Shown piece after piece: positions 47,237 through 55,952 of a DNA stretch of 64,000 nucleotides. Made by a program: the position numbers and the translations under genes. Origin of the DNA: an uncultured Alphaproteobacteria bacterium (GTDB lineage: Bacteria; Pseudomonadota; Alphaproteobacteria; HIMB59). Within the stretch, counting starts at the first letter, position 1; each line of letters begins with the position of its first letter. The stretch lies in contig CABZCN010000003.1 in assembly GCA_902524245.1 (NCBI GenBank), forward strand, positions 62,001 to 126,000, given 5' to 3'. The notes beneath the pieces are model-generated. The model worked only from the letters and a program-made list of their open reading frames with translations. It made no database searches and was not told the DNA's origin.

Positions 47237-48105
47237 TCTAAAGCTTCTTTGATTGTCTCACCTAGCTTTGCTGGTGATTTGGATATATGAACTCCTGCTT
47301 CTTCTAAAGCACTAAACTTTGACTCTGCGGTGCCTTTTCCACCAGAAATAATTGCACCTGCATGACCCATTCTTTTTCCAGCAGGAGCACTAGCACCGGC
47401 TATAAAAGAAGCAACTGGTTTTTTTATTTCAGATTTTTTAATAAATTCCGCAGCTTCCTCTTCAGCAGTTCCACCAATCTCTCCGATCATTATGATTCCT
47501 TCGGTTTCCGGATCTTTTAAAAAAAGATCAAGGCAATCTATAAAGTTTGTTCCGTTAATAGGATCTCCCCCAATACCAATACAAGTCGATTGACCTAGAC
47601 CTACAGCAGAAGTTTGTGCTACTGCTTCATATGTCAATGTGCCAGATCTGCTAACAACTCCTATTTTTCCTTTTTGGTGAATATGACCTGGCATAATGCC
47701 TATTTTGCATTCATCAGGAGTAATTATTCCAGGGCAGTTGGGTCCAATTAAACGCGATTTTGATTTTTCCAATTTTCTTTTTACTTGCATCATATCAAGA
47801 ACTGGAACTCCTTCAGTTATACAAACAATTATTTCCATGTCTGCATCAATCGCTTCAGTTATAGCACCTGCTGCAAAAGGAGGTGGAACGTATATTACAG
47901 TTGCATTTGCATCTGTGTTGTCTTTTGCCTCTTTAACACTATTAAACACAGGAAGTCCTAAATGCTCTTGACCACCTTTCTTTGGTGTCACACCACCAAC
48001 CATTTGAGTTCCATATTTTATAGCTTGTTCAGAGTGAAATGTACCTTGAGAACCAGTAAAACCCTGGCAAATAACTTTTGTGTTTTTATTAATTAATACT
48101 GACAT
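47233..48105 (-). CDS. sucD: Succinyl-CoA synthetase alpha subunit
   Basis: TCA-cycle ADP- or GDP-forming succinate-CoA ligase, CoA-binding and phosphohistidine subunit. [16 protein letters not shown] near the N-terminus binds CoA; GPNCPGII and the active His248 in [10 protein letters not shown] are present. Length 290 is standard. It lies 10 bp after sucC, with an AAAGGAG ribosome binding site. The malate-CoA ligase of the serine cycle is a homolog but fits less well. Confidence 0.94.
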   Translation of the reverse strand: MSVLINKNTKVICQGFTGSQGTFHSEQAIKYGTQMVGGVTPKKGGQEHLGLPVFNSVKEAKDNTDANATVIYVPPPFAAGAITEAIDADMEIIVCITEGVPVLDMMQVKRKLEKSKSRLIGPNCPGIITPDECKIGIMPGHIHQKGKIGVVSRSGTLTYEAVAQTSAVGLGQSTCIGIGGDPINGTNFIDCLDLFLKDPETEGIIMIGEIGGTAEEEAAEFIKKSEIKKPVASFIAGASAPAGKRMGHAGAIISGGKGTAESKFSALEEAGVHISKSPAKLGETIKEALD

Positions 48106-48115
48106 AATTTCTCCT

Positions 48116-49303
48116 TTAGTTTAAAGCCCTAACTGCCTTTTGAGCTGCATCTTCTAAATTATCTGCCGAAATAATTGACAGCCCAGATTTATTTAAAATT
48201 TCTTTTCCTAGGTCAACATTGGTCCCTTCTAATCTTACTACCAATGGAACTTGAATAGATAGCTCTTTAGCTGCAGCTACCACACCCTCAGCGATAATGT
48301 CACATTTCATAATGCCACCAAAAATATTTACCAAAATAGCTTTTACATTTGGATCTTGCAAAATTATAGAAAAAGCTTTTGCAACTCTCTCTTTTGTAGC
48401 TCCTCCTCCTACATCTAGAAAATTTGCAGGACTTCCACCATGTAATTTAATTATATCCATTGTCCCCATTGCAAGACCAGCTCCATTTACCATGCATCCA
48501 ATTTGACCATCTAATTTGACGTAGTTAAGCTCATGTTTTGAAGCTTCAATCTCTGCAGGGTCCTCTTCAGTTTCGTCTCTCATTGAAGCTACATCTTTAT
48601 GTTTATAAAGCGCATTATCGTCTATCGATACCTTCGCATCTAAAGCCAAAAAATTACCCTCACCAGTCAATACAAAAGGATTAACCTCTACTAAAGAGGC
48701 ATCTGAAGACAAAAAGCTATTGTAAATTTTTTGAATTTGATCACAAAAATCGTTTGATAGGTTTTGATCTATATTAAGACCTTCAGTTAATTTATTTAAA
48801 CTTTTTTGGTCAATAATACTGTCCCCAGGGACATTGACAGTAATAATTTTTTCAGGTTGCTTTTCTGCTACCTCCTCAATTTCCATGCCACCCTCAGTAG
48901 AGGCTATAATTGAAATTGAAGATGAGGCTCTGTCCACGAGCATACTTAGATAGTACTCTTTTTTGATATCACACCCTTCCTCAATATAAAGTCTATTTAC
49001 CTGTTTTCCACTTGGACCAGTTTGTTTTGTAACTAAAGTTTTACCAAACATTTTTTTTGCATTGTCTTTGGCTTCATCTTTTGAGAAGCAAACTCTCACA
49101 CCGCCTTTGTCATCACCACTATCTGTAAATTTTCCCGCGCCTCTTCCACCTGCATGAATTTGAGACTTCACAACCATAACGGGTGTTTGGATAGAGTCTA
49201 CAGCAGTTTCTATATCGCTATCATCTAATACTGGGTAGCCATTTAAAACTCTAACGTTATTATTTTTTAATAATATTTTCGCTTGGTATTCGTGCAGATT
49301 CAT
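48116..49303 (-). CDS. sucC: Succinyl-CoA synthetase beta subunit
   Basis: ATP-grasp subunit of succinate-CoA ligase. [58 protein letters not shown] and [11 protein letters not shown] match SucC closely. The insertion after the AGGRGAGK loop is the alphaproteobacterial form. Length 395 is normal. It starts in TAATG overlap with qor but also has a strong AAAGGAG site inside qor. mdh and sucAB, the usual partners, are not adjacent. Confidence 0.95.
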   Translation of the reverse strand: MNLHEYQAKILLKNNNVRVLNGYPVLDDSDIETAVDSIQTPVMVVKSQIHAGGRGAGKFTDSGDDKGGVRVCFSKDEAKDNAKKMFGKTLVTKQTGPSGKQVNRLYIEEGCDIKKEYYLSMLVDRASSSISIIASTEGGMEIEEVAEKQPEKIITVNVPGDSIIDQKSLNKLTEGLNIDQNLSNDFCDQIQKIYNSFLSSDASLVEVNPFVLTGEGNFLALDAKVSIDDNALYKHKDVASMRDETEEDPAEIEASKHELNYVKLDGQIGCMVNGAGLAMGTMDIIKLHGGSPANFLDVGGGATKERVAKAFSIILQDPNVKAILVNIFGGIMKCDIIAEGVVAAAKELSIQVPLVVRLEGTNVDLGKEILNKSGLSIISADNLEDAAQKAVRALN

Positions 49304-50310
49304 TATTTTTCTCCTTTTATGCTTAAAACTATTTTTCCTGTATGGTCAGATTTTTCCATAACCTCATGTGCTTTATTTGCATCACTCATATTAAAAGTTT
49401 CAAAAATCGTTGGTTTATATTTATCATTCTCTATCAAAGGCCATATTTCTTCGACAACCTGATTAACAATATTTCCCTTTTCAGATGGAGATCTTGATCT
49501 TAATGTTGATCCAGATATTTTTAATTGTTTATTCATTATATGTAAAAGATTAGTTTCTGCTTTAATCCCACCGAGAGCAGCAATATAAGTAAGTCTTCCT
49601 TTAAAGTTTAATATTTTTAAATTTTTTTTTAAATAATCTCCTCCAACCATATCTAATATTACATCAACCTTTAATTTTTTCTCATTAAAATATTCTTCAA
49701 AATCTGTATCTTTGTAGTTAATAGCATCAGTGGCTCCTAATTCGATACAACTCTTACATTTCCCACTCGTACCAGCGGTTACAAAAATATTTTTTGTATA
49801 ATTTTTAAGAATTGAAATAGCAGTTGTGCCGATACCACTACTTCCACCATGTATCAAAATCGCCTCATCTCTTTGAAATTTAGATACATTGAAAATATTC
49901 TCAAAAACAGTGAGTGTTGTTTCTGGTAAGCAGCCAGCTTCATGTAAATTTAAATTTTTTGGTAATGGCATTACTTGTTTTTCATTGACATTTACGTACT
50001 CCGCATATCCACCACCTCCAAGAATTGCACAAACTTGTTCTCCTAAACTAAAGTTTTTTACTGACTTTCCTAATTTGGTAACTATTCCGGAACACTCTAA
50101 TCCAATAATTTCACTCTCACCTGAGGGTGGTGGATAATGTCCGTTTTTTTGGAGAATATCTGCTCTATTTATCCCAGCGAAATGAATTTCAATTTGGATT
50201 TGTTCATCAAGAGGGTCAGCGATCTCTTTTTCGTCTAGAAACAAACTTCCATCTTTATAATTTATAAACTTCAATTTAACTGCCTGTGGTATTTTGTATA
50301 CATTATACAA
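49303..50310 (-). CDS. Zinc-free quinone oxidoreductase (MDR family)
   Basis: NADPH:quinone oxidoreductase of the PIG3/QorA-like medium-chain reductases. [19 protein letters not shown] and GLECSGIV (N-terminal domain), [14 protein letters not shown] (NADPH loop, about 152-165) and DMVGGDYL are characteristic; the zinc ligands of alcohol dehydrogenases are absent. The frame opens with TTG at 50310, inside a 17-bp palindrome; a TTG 12 codons later is a possible alternative. It leads the qor-sucC-sucD operon. Substrate unknown. Confidence 0.85.
   Translation of the reverse strand: MYNVYKIPQAVKLKFINYKDGSLFLDEKEIADPLDEQIQIEIHFAGINRADILQKNGHYPPPSGESEIIGLECSGIVTKLGKSVKNFSLGEQVCAILGGGGYAEYVNVNEKQVMPLPKNLNLHEAGCLPETTLTVFENIFNVSKFQRDEAILIHGGSSGIGTTAISILKNYTKNIFVTAGTSGKCKSCIELGATDAINYKDTDFEEYFNEKKLKVDVILDMVGGDYLKKNLKILNFKGRLTYIAALGGIKAETNLLHIMNKQLKISGSTLRSRSPSEKGNIVNQVVEEIWPLIENDKYKPTIFETFNMSDANKAHEVMEKSDHTGKIVLSIKGEK
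50294..50310. promoter_or_regulatory. Candidate GntR operator at the qor start
   Basis: Perfect palindrome TTGTATACATTATACAA with 7-bp arms and a CAT centre. It shares the 13-base core GTATACATTATAC with the site at 54226-54242. On the minus strand it contains TATAAT, so it may cover the -10 box of the qor-sucCD promoter. The likely binder is the GntR/FCD protein encoded at 53537. Confidence 0.65.
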
Positions 50311-50397
50311 TTAAATAACACAATCACTGTTGTAAAAGTTAGGAAAATCAATGCTAAAACAAGGTTTTTTTCTAATTTTAAACTAAATCCTAAATTA

Positions 50398-50418
50398 AGA
50401 ATATATTTTTAATATTCT
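50398..50418. repeat. Inverted repeat upstream of tctC
   Basis: Arms AGAATAT and ATATTCT (7 bp, perfect) separated by 7 bases, 45 bases before the tctC ATG. It is purely AT except for one pair, so not a terminator. It could be an operator or chance in AT-rich DNA. The rest of the 152-bp gap (50311-50462) shows no clear -35/-10 pair but ends in an excellent AGGAGG ribosome binding site at 50450-50455. Confidence 0.3.
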
Positions 50419-50462
50419 CTTAAATAGTTTATTGTACTGCTTAACCTATAGGAGGAAACAAT

Positions 50463-51440
50463 ATGTCAATAATCAAAAAATTAGCATTAGTTATTGTTTC
50501 ACTTTCACTTGTCGCTGTTAGCTCAGTGTCTTCTGCGAAGCCTTTTAGTCCAAAGAAGCCTATTGAGCTTATTATCCCAGCTGGTCAAGGTGGTGGAGCT
50601 GACGAAATTGCTAGATTAGTTCAAGGTGTTATCGAGAAAAACGACTACGCATCTAAGCCAGTGATTCCAATTAATAAAAAAGGTGGTTCTGGTGGTGAAG
50701 CTATGACTTATGTTAAGAAAAAAGCTGGTGATGAGCACACACTTATCATTACTCTTAACAACGTTCTAACTACACCTGTTAACCAGCCTGAGTTAGGAAT
50801 TGACTTCTTTAATGACTTCACACCATTAGCAAGACTTATTACCGATACATTCTTAGTATGGATTGCAACTGAAGGTAAAAATACTCAAGGTGTAGAAACA
50901 TTTGATGACTTCATCGCACTTGCTAAAGGCAATGGTCTAGTAATGGGTGGTACAGGAAGTATGTCTGAGGACGAATTACTTCTTGGTATGATGAGAGGTC
51001 AGTTTGGATTTGATGCAAAGTACGTACCATATGACGGTGGTGGTGCTGTTGCAAAAGGTCTAGTTGGCGGCGAGTCAGATTTTACATTAAACAACCCTTC
51101 TGAGCAGATGGGATTCTATCAATCAGGTGATTCAAAAGCATTAGTTATGATGACTCCTGAGAGAAATCCTGCATTCCCAGAAGTACCATCTTCATATGAA
51201 TTAGGTTATCCTGATCTTGAATACTATATGATGAGAGCATTCATGGCTCCAGCTGGTGTTGATGCAGAGGTAGAGAAGTACTACACAGGACTTCTTCACA
51301 CTGTTTATCATGATGACGAGTTCCAAACTTTCAACATCGACGATGGAAAGTTAATGAGCTGGTTAGAGGGTTTTGGTCTTAAAGATTTCTTAGCAATCGA
51401 ATATGCTAAGCACGGTGAGATCATTAAAAACTTTGACTAA
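50463..51440 (+). CDS. tctC: Tripartite tricarboxylate transporter substrate-binding protein
   Basis: Periplasmic Bug-family receptor that captures a carboxylate and delivers it to TctAB. A signal peptide (residues 1-25, ending SVSSA) is followed by FSPKKPIELIIPAGQGGGADEIAR, read in parts, and the GGSGGEAM and YVPYDGGGAVAKGLVGGESD segments typical of the family. Length 325 is standard. A perfect AGGAGG lies 7 bases before the ATG, and C-ending codons (ttc, gac, aac) are more frequent than in its neighbours, suggesting very high expression. The substrate cannot be read from sequence; oxalate or another small carboxylate is suggested by context. Confidence 0.93.
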   Translation: MSIIKKLALVIVSLSLVAVSSVSSAKPFSPKKPIELIIPAGQGGGADEIARLVQGVIEKNDYASKPVIPINKKGGSGGEAMTYVKKKAGDEHTLIITLNNVLTTPVNQPELGIDFFNDFTPLARLITDTFLVWIATEGKNTQGVETFDDFIALAKGNGLVMGGTGSMSEDELLLGMMRGQFGFDAKYVPYDGGGAVAKGLVGGESDFTLNNPSEQMGFYQSGDSKALVMMTPERNPAFPEVPSSYELGYPDLEYYMMRAFMAPAGVDAEVEKYYTGLLHTVYHDDEFQTFNIDDGKLMSWLEGFGLKDFLAIEYAKHGEIIKNFD

Positions 51441-51459
51441 TATTTAAATTAAGAGTGAT

Positions 51460-51984
51460 ATGAGCGTAACAAACAAAATAACTGTCAAAAGAGCAGAAAT
51501 TGTGGTGGCCGTTATTTTAGCGTTATGCTCAATCGCTCTGATGATTAAAAGTGCTGAGAATAGAATTACATGGAACGCAGAAGAAAACATGGGTGCGGGA
51601 TTTCTTCCTTTTTACCTTTCTCTTGGCATGCTTATTTGCACTGTCCTTACCATAATTAAATTCGTTCTAAAAAGGTCACCACAATCTAAAGATGACTCTC
51701 CTTTTATTGAGGCTGAAGCATTCAAATATATTGCAGTAACAATTATTTCATTAGTTATTTTAGTCTTAGCAATAGGCTATTTGGGAATTTACTTTTCACT
51801 TATCTTTTTTTTAGCTTTTTATCTTAGATATTTTAGTTCTAAAAGTGTCCTTTTTATATCTGTATTCTCTTTAATCACACCAGTTTTAACCTTTTTATTT
51901 TTTGAATGGCTTTTAAAAATACCTTTACCCCAAGGTATTTCAGAGCCCTTATTTTATCCAGTATACGATTTTATGTATTCTTAA
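51460..51984 (+). CDS. tctB: Tripartite tricarboxylate transporter small membrane subunit
   Basis: TctB-family protein of 174 residues with about four transmembrane helices. MGAGFLPFYLSLGMLI is the conserved first-loop motif (G.GffP). It pairs with the large permease TctA encoded 28 bp downstream. Membrane helices lie near 13-28, 46-64, 86-120 and 130-152. Confidence 0.88.
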   Translation: MSVTNKITVKRAEIVVAVILALCSIALMIKSAENRITWNAEENMGAGFLPFYLSLGMLICTVLTIIKFVLKRSPQSKDDSPFIEAEAFKYIAVTIISLVILVLAIGYLGIYFSLIFFLAFYLRYFSSKSVLFISVFSLITPVLTFLFFEWLLKIPLPQGISEPLFYPVYDFMYS

Positions 51985-52012
51985 TGAGATTGGTAAAGTA
52001 AAGACATAAAAG

Positions 52013-53536
52013 ATGGATGTATTTATACTTCTTCTAGAGGGAATTTTTGTATCCTTTGAACCCTTAAACCTTGGTCTTTTAGTATTTGGCTGTCTAATTG
52101 GTTTATTTGTGGGTGCAATGCCTGGTCTTGGTTCAGTTAATGGTGTTGCAATACTTATTCCAATTACATTTATTATACCACCCACTGCAGCAATAATATT
52201 TTTAGCAGCTGTCTATTACGGCGCTATGTATGGAGGTGCCATAAGTTCCGTTATGTTAGGTATACCTGGAGCTTCTACTGCAGTAGCTACAGTTTTTGAT
52301 GGAAGACCCTTAGCTGTTAAGGGAGAAGCTATGACAGCTTTAACTGCAGCAGCAGTAGGTTCCTTCGTTGGTGGAACTGTATCCGTTATTTTATTTACTT
52401 TATTTGCACCACCTCTGGCTGAGGTAGCACTAAGATTTAATGCGCCTGAAACCTTTGCATTAATGGTAATGGCCTTTGCAACATTTGTAGGCTTAGGTGG
52501 AGATGACGTTCCAAAAACTATTTTTTCTATATTAATTGGATTAGCTTTATCAACTATAGGCTTAGATCTAATTACAGGAAAGCCAAGATTAATTTTCTTT
52601 AATATCCCTGGATTTCTTCATGGAATTAATTTCCTTGTACTTGCTATCGGTATTTACGGAATTGGCGAGATGCTTTGGACCCTTGAAGAAACAAAAGGTA
52701 AAGTTCAAATGTCAAAATTATCAGTCAACATGAAGGAAGTTGGAAGAGCATTTGGTGCTCTTAAAAAAACTATAATGGCAATGAACATTGGTTCATTTCT
52801 AGGTTTCTTTGTGGGAATTCTCCCTGCGGCAGGTGCCACACCGGCATCACTTATGTCATATGGAATTACAAAACAATTATCAAAAAATTCAAAAGAATTT
52901 GGTTCAGGTGTTCCTGCTGGAGTTGTTGCTCCGGAATGTGCAAATAATTCTGCTAGTACTGGAAGTATGCTCCCTATGTTAACATTAGGTATTCCAGGAT
53001 CACCTACAACTGCTATTTTACTTGGTGGCATGATTTTATGGGGGCTTACACCAGGTCCTCTTTTATTTACTCAAGAACCCGAGTTTGTTTGGGGCTTAAT
53101 TGGTAGTCTTTACATCGCTAACTTCTTTACCCTGGTTTTAAATATTGCGTTAATTCCAGCTTTTTTAATGGTATTAAGGATACCATTTGCCATCTTGGCC
53201 CCGGTTATTTTTGTTCTTTGTGTAACAGGCGGTTATGCACCTACACAAAGTCTTCACGACGTATGGTTAATGTTGCTATTCGGTTTCGCTGGATATATTT
53301 TGAGAAAATTAGATTACCCTGTGGCACCAGCTGTTTTATCTATTGTTCTTGGTCCATTAGCTGAAAAAGCTTTAAGACAGTCTCTAATTTTATCTGATGG
53401 TAGTATGGGAATATTTTTTGATATGGCAGAAAAACCTATTGCTGCAATCATAATGTATATTGCAATTGTACTTTTAATTATGCCAGCATTTGGCCCTCTC
53501 TACAGAAAATTATTTAAAAAAGCACAGACTACATAA
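52013..53536 (+). CDS. tctA: Tripartite tricarboxylate transporter large permease
   Basis: TctA-family permease with about 11-12 membrane segments that takes up the TctC-bound solute by a cation gradient. GAMPGLGSVNGVAILIP and YYGAMYGGAISSVMLGIPG near the N-terminus, and the repeated counterpart GILPAAGATPASLMSYG with LTLGIPGSPTTAILLGG, are the family duplicated motifs. Length 507 is standard. The stop is directly followed by the ATG of gntR, with no spacer. Confidence 0.95.
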   Translation: MDVFILLLEGIFVSFEPLNLGLLVFGCLIGLFVGAMPGLGSVNGVAILIPITFIIPPTAAIIFLAAVYYGAMYGGAISSVMLGIPGASTAVATVFDGRPLAVKGEAMTALTAAAVGSFVGGTVSVILFTLFAPPLAEVALRFNAPETFALMVMAFATFVGLGGDDVPKTIFSILIGLALSTIGLDLITGKPRLIFFNIPGFLHGINFLVLAIGIYGIGEMLWTLEETKGKVQMSKLSVNMKEVGRAFGALKKTIMAMNIGSFLGFFVGILPAAGATPASLMSYGITKQLSKNSKEFGSGVPAGVVAPECANNSASTGSMLPMLTLGIPGSPTTAILLGGMILWGLTPGPLLFTQEPEFVWGLIGSLYIANFFTLVLNIALIPAFLMVLRIPFAILAPVIFVLCVTGGYAPTQSLHDVWLMLLFGFAGYILRKLDYPVAPAVLSIVLGPLAEKALRQSLILSDGSMGIFFDMAEKPIAAIIMYIAIVLLIMPAFGPLYRKLFKKAQTT

Positions 53537-54196
53537 ATGATCCAAAAAATAGGACCGGTAAACCTAAAAGGTAAGGTATACGATTCACTAAAAAAATATA
53601 TTTTGTCACTTAATATATATTTAAAACAAAGTGATTTTCATCTAGATGAGAGGCAATTATCTGAAAAGCTAGGAGTTAGTAGGACACCTATTCGAGAAGC
53701 TGTTGCTAAATTAGAGCAAGAGGGAATTGTTAAAACAGTTCCAAGAAGAGGCGTATTTGTGCACAGAAAATCAAAAAAAGAATTGATTGACATTGTAACT
53801 GTATGGGCAGGTCTAGAGGGTTATGCAGCTCATTTAATTATTGCTAATTCAACTAAAGATGAGATTGAAAGTTTAAATAAGTATTGTCATTACTCAAAAG
53901 AGAACGTTTTGTCTGAACTTGATAACTACTCAAATGATAATATTAAATTTCATAATCAAATTATGAAATTAACTAAAGTAAAATTAATGGGAGAAATTTT
54001 AGAGTCACAGTTAATTCATTTACAATACTTGAGGAAAAAATTTGTAATAGAGTCACATAGAGCTGTGAAATCAATTGATGAACACAATGACATTGTTAGA
54101 TCTCTTGTCGCAGGCCAGGGATCAAAAGCAGAAAAACTTCTTAAAAATCACGCACTTACTTTAGTTGATAAGATACAAGAAAGCATTAATTCATAA
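53537..54196 (+). CDS. GntR-family regulator with FCD domain
   Basis: 219 residues. The N-terminal winged helix shows LDERQLSEKLGVSRTPIREA (about 37-56) and LEQEGIVKTVPRRGVFV, followed by an all-helical FCD ligand domain (about 85-210). The metal-binding Asp/His pattern is partly visible (DNIKFHNQIM). It is encoded between the transporter and the CoA enzymes, so it very likely senses the imported acid or its product. The palindromes at 50294 and 54226 have the size and symmetry of FCD operators. Confidence 0.93.
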   Translation: MIQKIGPVNLKGKVYDSLKKYILSLNIYLKQSDFHLDERQLSEKLGVSRTPIREAVAKLEQEGIVKTVPRRGVFVHRKSKKELIDIVTVWAGLEGYAAHLIIANSTKDEIESLNKYCHYSKENVLSELDNYSNDNIKFHNQIMKLTKVKLMGEILESQLIHLQYLRKKFVIESHRAVKSIDEHNDIVRSLVAGQGSKAEKLLKNHALTLVDKIQESINS

Positions 54197-54207
54197 GGCA
54201 AAATTCT

Positions 54208-54242
54208 TTGCAAGACCTCTAAATCTGGTATACATTATACCA
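54208..54242 (+). promoter_or_regulatory. Promoter with candidate GntR operator before the ThDP-enzyme gene
   Basis: The palindrome TGGTATACATTATACCA (54226-54242, 7-bp arms, CAT centre) differs from the 50294 site by one base per arm. TTGCAA at 54208-54213 with a 17-base spacer to TACATT (54231-54236) is a possible promoter whose -10 lies inside the operator, so binding would repress. It gives the enzyme genes their own control, separate from the transporter. Confidence 0.6.
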
Positions 54243-54259
54243 CCAGAGAGAGGTTAAAA

Positions 54260-55936
54260 ATGTCTACAGGATCTAACGAACAAATGATAACTGGCGGGGA
54301 GCTGGTTGCTAAAGCCCTTAAAGCAGAGGGAGTTGAGGTTATTTACACTTTATGTGGAGGACACATTATTGATATTTACAATGGATGTCTAAACGAAGGA
54401 ATTAAAATTATTGACGTACGTCATGAAGAAGTTGCCTCTCATGCAGCTGATGGTTATGCAAGAATGACAGGTAAACCTGGGTGTGCAGTTGTTACTGCTG
54501 GACCAGGCACGACACATGCATTAACAGGAGTAGCAAATGCTTTTAGAGCTGAAATCCCAATGCTTTTAATAGGAGGACAAAGTTCACTCACACAACATAA
54601 AATGGGATCTTTACAAGATTTACCTCACGTAGACATGATGCAACCAATTACAAAATTTGCAGCAACTGTAATGTCAACCGAGAGATGTGCAGACATGGTA
54701 TCAATGGCTTTTAGGGAAACTAGAAATGGATCTTTTGGTCCATCATTTTTAGAAATTCCAAGAGACATACTTGACTCTTCAATTCCAATGAGCAAAGCCG
54801 TCTTACCAGAAGCTGGAAAATATAGTGCTTCATCAAAAACATTAGCAGACCCAGTAGATGTACAAAAAGCTGCAGACATAATTTCAAATGCAGAGAGACC
54901 ATGCATACTTCTAGGTCAACAGGTTTGGACTTGCCAATCTACGAAAGATGCAATCGACTTTGTTAAAAATATGAATATCCCTGCTTATTTAAATGGTGCT
55001 GCAAGAGGTTCAATGCCTCCTGGAGACCCACATCACTTTCACAGAACAAGAAGAAATGCCTTTACCAAGTCAGATTGTATTATAATTGTTGGAACACCTT
55101 TTGATTTTAGAATGGGTTACGGTAAAAGATTAAATCCTAACGCAACTGTTATTCAAATTGATATGGACTATAGAACTGTTGGAAAAAATAGAGATATATC
55201 ACTTGGTTTAGTTGGACATATAGGAACAACTCTAAAGGCTATCTCTGAAGCAGGAACAAAAAAAGATCGATCAGATTGGTTTAATGAACTTCGATCTGGA
55301 GAAGAGGCAGCTTTAGAAAAATTGATGCCTACATTTACAACAGATAAATCTCCTATTAGTCCTTATAGAGTAGCTTGGGAACTCAACCAGTTTTTAAATG
55401 ATGATACTATATACATAGGTGATGGAGGAGACGTTGTAACCATAAGTGCTCAAGCAGTTCAACCTAGAATGCCTGGTGCATGGATGGACCCAGGGCCCCT
55501 TGGAACTTTAGGTGTCGGAGTACCATACGCGCTTGCAGCCAAATTAGCTGCACCTGAAAAAGAAATTCTTTTATATTGTGGTGATGGTGCTTTTTCGATG
55601 ACCGGAATGGACTTCGAGGCTTTTGTCAGACACAAAGCACCTGTTTTAACAGTTATTGGTAATAACTCTGCTCAAAACCAGATCAGATTTGGTCAAATTA
55701 TGAAGTATGGTGAAGATAAAGGAAATGTTGGAAACATCTTGGGTGATGTTAACTTTGATGAGTTTGCAAAAATCTTTGGTGGTCATGGCGAAGCTGTTAG
55801 AGAAGCAAAAGAAATCCAACCTGCCCTTCAAAGAGCTAGAGAAGCCGTAAAGTCAGGTATACCTGCAATCGTAAATATTTGGGTGGATAAAGAAGAATTT
55901 GCTCCTGGTACAAAAAACCAGACTATGTACAAATAA
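54260..55936 (+). CDS. ThDP-dependent enzyme, oxalyl-CoA decarboxylase/2-hydroxyacyl-CoA lyase-like
   Basis: Thiamine-diphosphate enzyme with the acetolactate-synthase architecture: PYR domain (about 10-175, activating Glu56 in RHEEVASHAADGYA), central domain (about 195-330) and PP domain (from about 365) with GDGAFSMTGMDFEA and NN as the ThDP/Mg motif. At 558 residues it is close to oxalyl-CoA decarboxylase (about 565). No regulatory subunit gene is adjacent, so acetolactate synthase is unlikely. The neighbour frc suggests oxalyl-CoA or 2-hydroxyacyl-CoA as substrate, releasing formyl-CoA. Glyoxylate carboligase or sulfoacetaldehyde acetyltransferase remain possible from sequence alone. Confidence 0.75.
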   Translation: MSTGSNEQMITGGELVAKALKAEGVEVIYTLCGGHIIDIYNGCLNEGIKIIDVRHEEVASHAADGYARMTGKPGCAVVTAGPGTTHALTGVANAFRAEIPMLLIGGQSSLTQHKMGSLQDLPHVDMMQPITKFAATVMSTERCADMVSMAFRETRNGSFGPSFLEIPRDILDSSIPMSKAVLPEAGKYSASSKTLADPVDVQKAADIISNAERPCILLGQQVWTCQSTKDAIDFVKNMNIPAYLNGAARGSMPPGDPHHFHRTRRNAFTKSDCIIIVGTPFDFRMGYGKRLNPNATVIQIDMDYRTVGKNRDISLGLVGHIGTTLKAISEAGTKKDRSDWFNELRSGEEAALEKLMPTFTTDKSPISPYRVAWELNQFLNDDTIYIGDGGDVVTISAQAVQPRMPGAWMDPGPLGTLGVGVPYALAAKLAAPEKEILLYCGDGAFSMTGMDFEAFVRHKAPVLTVIGNNSAQNQIRFGQIMKYGEDKGNVGNILGDVNFDEFAKIFGGHGEAVREAKEIQPALQRAREAVKSGIPAIVNIWVDKEEFAPGTKNQTMYK

Positions 55937-55952
55937 ACTTTAGGAGGAAACT

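Noticed and set aside
47233-49303. sucCD as malate-CoA ligase (mtkAB) of a serine cycle, given sgaA next door
   Set aside because: The beta subunit has the SucC-type [10 protein letters not shown] and [14 protein letters not shown] motifs rather than the MtkA forms, and no other serine-cycle genes (mclA, ppc, mtdA) are present in the window.
54260-55936. Biosynthetic acetolactate synthase (ilvB)
   Set aside because: No ilvN small subunit or ilvC is adjacent, and the neighbours are frc and a TTT/GntR module; the biosynthetic role is less likely, though not excluded by sequence alone.
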